The translations under genes were made by a program, and so were the position numbers. This document shows positions 8,079 through 9,946 of a stretch of DNA of 9,946 nt, in pieces (position 1 is the stretch's first letter; the number at the start of each line of letters is the position of its first letter). The notes below the pieces were generated by a model. That model saw nothing but the letters and a program-made list of their open reading frames with translations. It was not told where the DNA came from and ran no database searches. Origin of the DNA: Chloroflexota bacterium (GTDB lineage: Bacteria; Chloroflexota; Dehalococcoidia; UBA2979). The DNA lies in contig JAQCJS010000023.1 in NCBI GenBank assembly GCA_027592975.1, positions 1-9,946 of the forward strand, written 5' to 3'.

Positions 8079-8107
8079 AGTCTGCCGCGTCAACGTGATG
8101 CCGTCAA
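8079..8107 (-). promoter_or_regulatory. Candidate promoter of the ilv-leu operon
   Basis: On the minus strand TTGACG (8107-8102) is followed after 17 bases by CAGACT (8084-8079), a good -35 and a moderate -10. Transcription would start at about 8072, two bases before the leader ATG, which would explain the missing Shine-Dalgarno. The -35 overlaps the stop codon of the DinB-like gene. A second TTGACG (8093-8088) is a direct repeat 14 bases on. Paired with TATGGC (8071-8066) it would start transcription inside the leader ORF and lose its ATG, so I rank it lower. It may instead be an operator half-site. Confidence 0.55.
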
Positions 8108-8574
8108 CAGCCCAGCAGTCCCAGCGCGGCCTCGATCTCGCTCAGGTGTTCGCGCCGGTGCTGGTGACGCCGGAGCAGCCACGCGGCGTCCCGCTCCGTG
8201 AGCAGGCGGGCGGCCTCCGTGAGCGGCAGCGCGGTCAGCCGCGTATCGATCGCTCCCGCCGCCGCCGCCGCCAGCCGCACGGCCTCCCGCGGTGGGAGCG
8301 CCAGCCACTCCTGGAGCAGGGCGTCGTTCACCGCATGGTCGTGCCACGCGGGCAGCGTGTCCGTCTCGTACGGCTCGCCTGCGGCCCACCGCTCCAGCAG
8401 GACGAGCGCGAGGCGGTCCCAGTAGGCGAGGTGCGCCAGCGTGGCGGCCACCGTCCCCTCCCCGTGGACGACCTCGCCCAGCGCGCCCGCATCGAGTCCG
8501 GTCGTGAGCAGGGTGAGGTGCCGTCGCTCCCGGTCGTTCGCCTCCAGCGCCTCCCGCACGGCGAACTCGCTCAC
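8104..8574 (-). CDS. DinB-like four-helix protein
   Basis: This 156-residue protein is probably of the DinB/maleylpyruvate-isomerase-type four-helix bundle superfamily. The evidence is the helix segment ATLAHLAYWDRLALVLLERW (44-63), which carries the typical HLxxWD motif with a likely metal-ligand His48, and a C-terminal HQHRREHLSEIE (137-148) with an HxxxH pair (His139 and His143) in the usual place for the other metal ligands. Members bind Zn or Ni, and many act as thiol-dependent (bacillithiol or mycothiol) transferases or isomerases; the substrate here is unknown. The GTG start at 8574 overlaps the stop of the acetyltransferase gene by four bases (GTGA), implying coupled translation. In-frame sequence further upstream is inside that gene and not DinB-like. 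The stop codon overlaps the -35 of the ilv promoter candidate. Confidence 0.75.
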   Translation of the reverse strand: MSEFAVREALEANDRERRHLTLLTTGLDAGALGEVVHGEGTVAATLAHLAYWDRLALVLLERWAAGEPYETDTLPAWHDHAVNDALLQEWLALPPREAVRLAAAAAGAIDTRLTALPLTEAARLLTERDAAWLLRRHQHRREHLSEIEAALGLLGC

Positions 8575-9017
8575 GGCGAGAACGTCCAGTCGAGCATCAC
8601 CTGCGGCAGCGGCGCGCCCCCGCCTGCCGCGCGGTACGTGGCCAGCGCTGCCTTGTTGTCCGCGTCCGTCAGCACCCACATGCCGGTGCAGCCGCGCTCC
8701 CGTGCGAGCGCGGCGAGCGCCTGGACCAGTGCCCGTCCGATGCCGCGCCGCTGGAACGCTTCGTCCACGCCCAGTTCGTACAGGAACATCTCGGCGCCCT
8801 TGTCCGGGTGGGTCATCTCGACCCCCGTGACGAATCCGGCAGGGTCGTCTCCCCCGTAGGCCACCAGCAGGTGGTGCTCCGGCTGGCCGAGGAACCGCGC
8901 GGTCGCCTCCGGCGAGGGTGGGTCGTCAAACAGGTGGCTCGCCGCCAGGACGCGCTCGTCGTCCCCCGGCCCGAGGCGCTCGATGCGGATCCCCTCGGGC
9001 GGCGCGAACCCGATCAC
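8571..9017 (-). CDS. GNAT family N-acetyltransferase, AAC(3)-I-like
   Basis: A 148-residue acetyl-CoA-dependent acetyltransferase. After a start IRIERLGPGDDERVL (10-24) comes the strand-helix core LYELGVDEAFQRRGIGRALV (79-98), with the pyrophosphate-binding QRRGIG loop (89-94). WVLTDADNKAALATYRAAGG (114-133) is motif B. The LYxLxV and TDxDNxAALATY pattern resembles the aminoglycoside 3-N-acetyltransferase I group. Many chromosomal relatives of that group are not resistance enzymes, so the substrate is unassigned. The GTG start at 9017 overlaps the preceding TGA stop by four bases (GTGA). An open frame reaches back to 9146, but that part is an Arg/Pro/Ala-rich shadow of the upstream gene. Coupled translation would explain the lack of a clear Shine-Dalgarno. 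Confidence 0.85.
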   Translation of the reverse strand: MIGFAPPEGIRIERLGPGDDERVLAASHLFDDPPSPEATARFLGQPEHHLLVAYGGDDPAGFVTGVEMTHPDKGAEMFLYELGVDEAFQRRGIGRALVQALAALARERGCTGMWVLTDADNKAALATYRAAGGGAPLPQVMLDWTFSP

Positions 9018-9946
9018 CGCCGGGGGTGCCGCTTCAGGTTCACGCGCCGCGCCACCGCCGCGGTGGGGCCCAGGAGCGCGTGCGAGACCGGGCCCACGAT
9101 GTACGTCAGCCCCTCGTACGTCGCATCGCCGCGGATCAGCCGGCACGCGCTGTCCCAGAAGGGGCCCGCGTGCTGCATCATCCAGATGAACGGCTCCGGC
9201 GCCGCCTGGAAGATCTCCAGCAGCGCTGCGGACGCGCTGTTCTCCGGGAGCACCTCGCGCTCCATCGCCGCCTGGTAGCCCTTCAGGTCGGGCGCGGCCC
9301 CCGCGAGGTAGTCCGCCGCCGCCGGTGCGACCGCCGTGCCCGAGGCGAGCGCCGCGTAGATCCCCTCCCCGGAGAGCGGGTCGACCAGTCCGGCCGCATC
9401 GCCGATCACCGCGGACCCGAGCGCCGCGATCGTCATGCCGGGCGCCGCCATCGGCAGAGTGTGCCCGCGCAGGCCCTCCACGCTCTCCGGATCGAGGCCG
9501 TACAGGCGGCAGAGGTGGTTCAGCGCCGCGCGGAGCCGAGGCCCAGCGGCATGCTTCCAGCCGCCCACGCCCACGTTCACATGGTCGCCCTTCGGGAAGA
9601 CCCAGCCGTAGCCGCCGGGCACGTAGCCGAAGTTCAGCACCACCTTGCCCTTGAACTGCGCCGGCACCCCCCCGGGGAACGGCACGTTCCCCTCCAGCGC
9701 CGCCGCCCCGTCCGGGATCGAGGCGTAGCCGAGGCGGTTGCCCACCACGCCGTTCGCACCGTCCGCGCCGATCACCACCCGCGCGGCGTGCGTCTCGTCC
9801 CGCGTGCGCACCTCGTACGTCCCGTCGGCGAGGCGGCGCACGTCCGTCACGATCTGCCCGTCGCGGAACTCCGCGCCCCGCTCCTGCGCCCGCTCCACCA
9901 GGAAGGCGTCCAGCCGGCGGCGCTGCGTCATGTACGTCAGCACCCC
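9014..9946 (-). CDS. Geranylgeranyl reductase family FAD-dependent oxidoreductase, 5' end cut off by the window
   Basis: The C-terminal 310 residues of a flavoprotein of the geranylgeranyl reductase family (PHBH-fold, ChlP/BchP-like). These enzymes saturate isoprenoid chains of lipids, quinones or chlorophyll. Visible motifs, numbered from the window edge: a GADGANG segment (about 60-66) that contacts FAD, YGWVFPKGDHVNVGVGGW (about 113-130), typical of this family, and the second FAD motif GDAAGLVDPLSGEGIYAAL (about 182-200). The N-terminal GxGxxG dinucleotide fold, roughly 70-90 residues, lies outside the window; GTG or ATG codons near 9943-9930 are internal. A photosynthetic role cannot be concluded, because non-phototrophs use such enzymes on menaquinone or membrane lipids. 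Its TGA overlaps the start of the acetyltransferase. Confidence 0.88.
   Translation of the reverse strand, partial: GVLTYMTQRRRLDAFLVERAQERGAEFRDGQIVTDVRRLADGTYEVRTRDETHAARVVIGADGANGVVGNRLGYASIPDGAAALEGNVPFPGGVPAQFKGKVVLNFGYVPGGYGWVFPKGDHVNVGVGGWKHAAGPRLRAALNHLCRLYGLDPESVEGLRGHTLPMAAPGMTIAALGSAVIGDAAGLVDPLSGEGIYAALASGTAVAPAAADYLAGAAPDLKGYQAAMEREVLPENSASAALLEIFQAAPEPFIWMMQHAGPFWDSACRLIRGDATYEGLTYIVGPVSHALLGPTAAVARRVNLKRHPRR

Noticed and set aside
8066..8093. Promoter TTGACG with TATGGC as the main ilv promoter
   Set aside because: Its start site would fall inside the leader ORF and remove the only in-frame ATG, contradicting the strong leader-peptide signal. Kept only as a possible bypass promoter.
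9015..9146. Longer acetyltransferase start at 9146
   Set aside because: The extra 43 residues are low-complexity and overlap the reductase gene. The GTG at 9017 gives a clean GNAT start and a GTGA overlap.

Overview
This GC-rich window (roughly two thirds G+C by eye) lies in a bacterial chromosome. Every gene I can support is on the minus strand, so it reads from right to left. The core is a branched-chain amino acid operon in the order ilvB, ilvN, ilvC, leuA, leuC, leuD. This order, the short (about 520-residue) LeuA, a class I KARI and a neighbouring geranylgeranyl-reductase-type flavoprotein fit a Chloroflexota bacterium (Thermomicrobia-like) best. A GC-rich actinobacterium is the main alternative. 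The assignment is an inference, not read directly from a marker gene.

Layout, in the direction of transcription. At 9946-8104 there is a tightly packed three-gene cluster: the 3' part of a geranylgeranyl reductase family flavoprotein, a GNAT acetyltransferase and a DinB-like four-helix protein. The two junctions in this cluster are both 4-base GTGA start/stop overlaps. At 8107-7870 lies the control region of the ilv-leu operon. It has a promoter candidate overlapping the end of the DinB gene and an unreported-looking 26-codon leader peptide whose last codons before Thr-stop are Leu-Val-Leu-Val-Leu. A strong 14-bp hairpin starts at the leader stop codon, and an intrinsic terminator (7-bp GC stem plus TTTT) follows. 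This is the layout of a ribosome-mediated transcription attenuator sensing Leu and Val. At 7869-4516 are ilvB and ilvN (acetolactate synthase, large and regulatory subunits) and ilvC (ketol-acid reductoisomerase, TTG start). At 4515-4250 there is a 266-base gap holding a possible second leader: a 59-codon upstream ORF starting 16 bases after ilvC, several hairpins, and a 20-base segment almost identical to the end of the ilvB leader. At 4249-560 are leuA, leuC and leuD. At 537-1 is the 5' part of an APH/choline-kinase-fold phosphotransferase, starting 22 bases after leuD with a good Shine-Dalgarno.

How the genes work together: IlvBN condenses pyruvate (or pyruvate plus 2-ketobutyrate), and IlvC reduces and isomerises the product toward valine and isoleucine. 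LeuA, LeuC and LeuD take 2-ketoisovalerate into the leucine branch. ilvD, ilvE and leuB are needed to complete the pathways but are not in the window. The two leader regions suggest separate amino-acid-responsive checkpoints, one at the head of the operon and one between the ilv and leu halves. The first is well supported by sequence; the second is more speculative. No tRNA, rRNA, CRISPR array or mobile element was seen.
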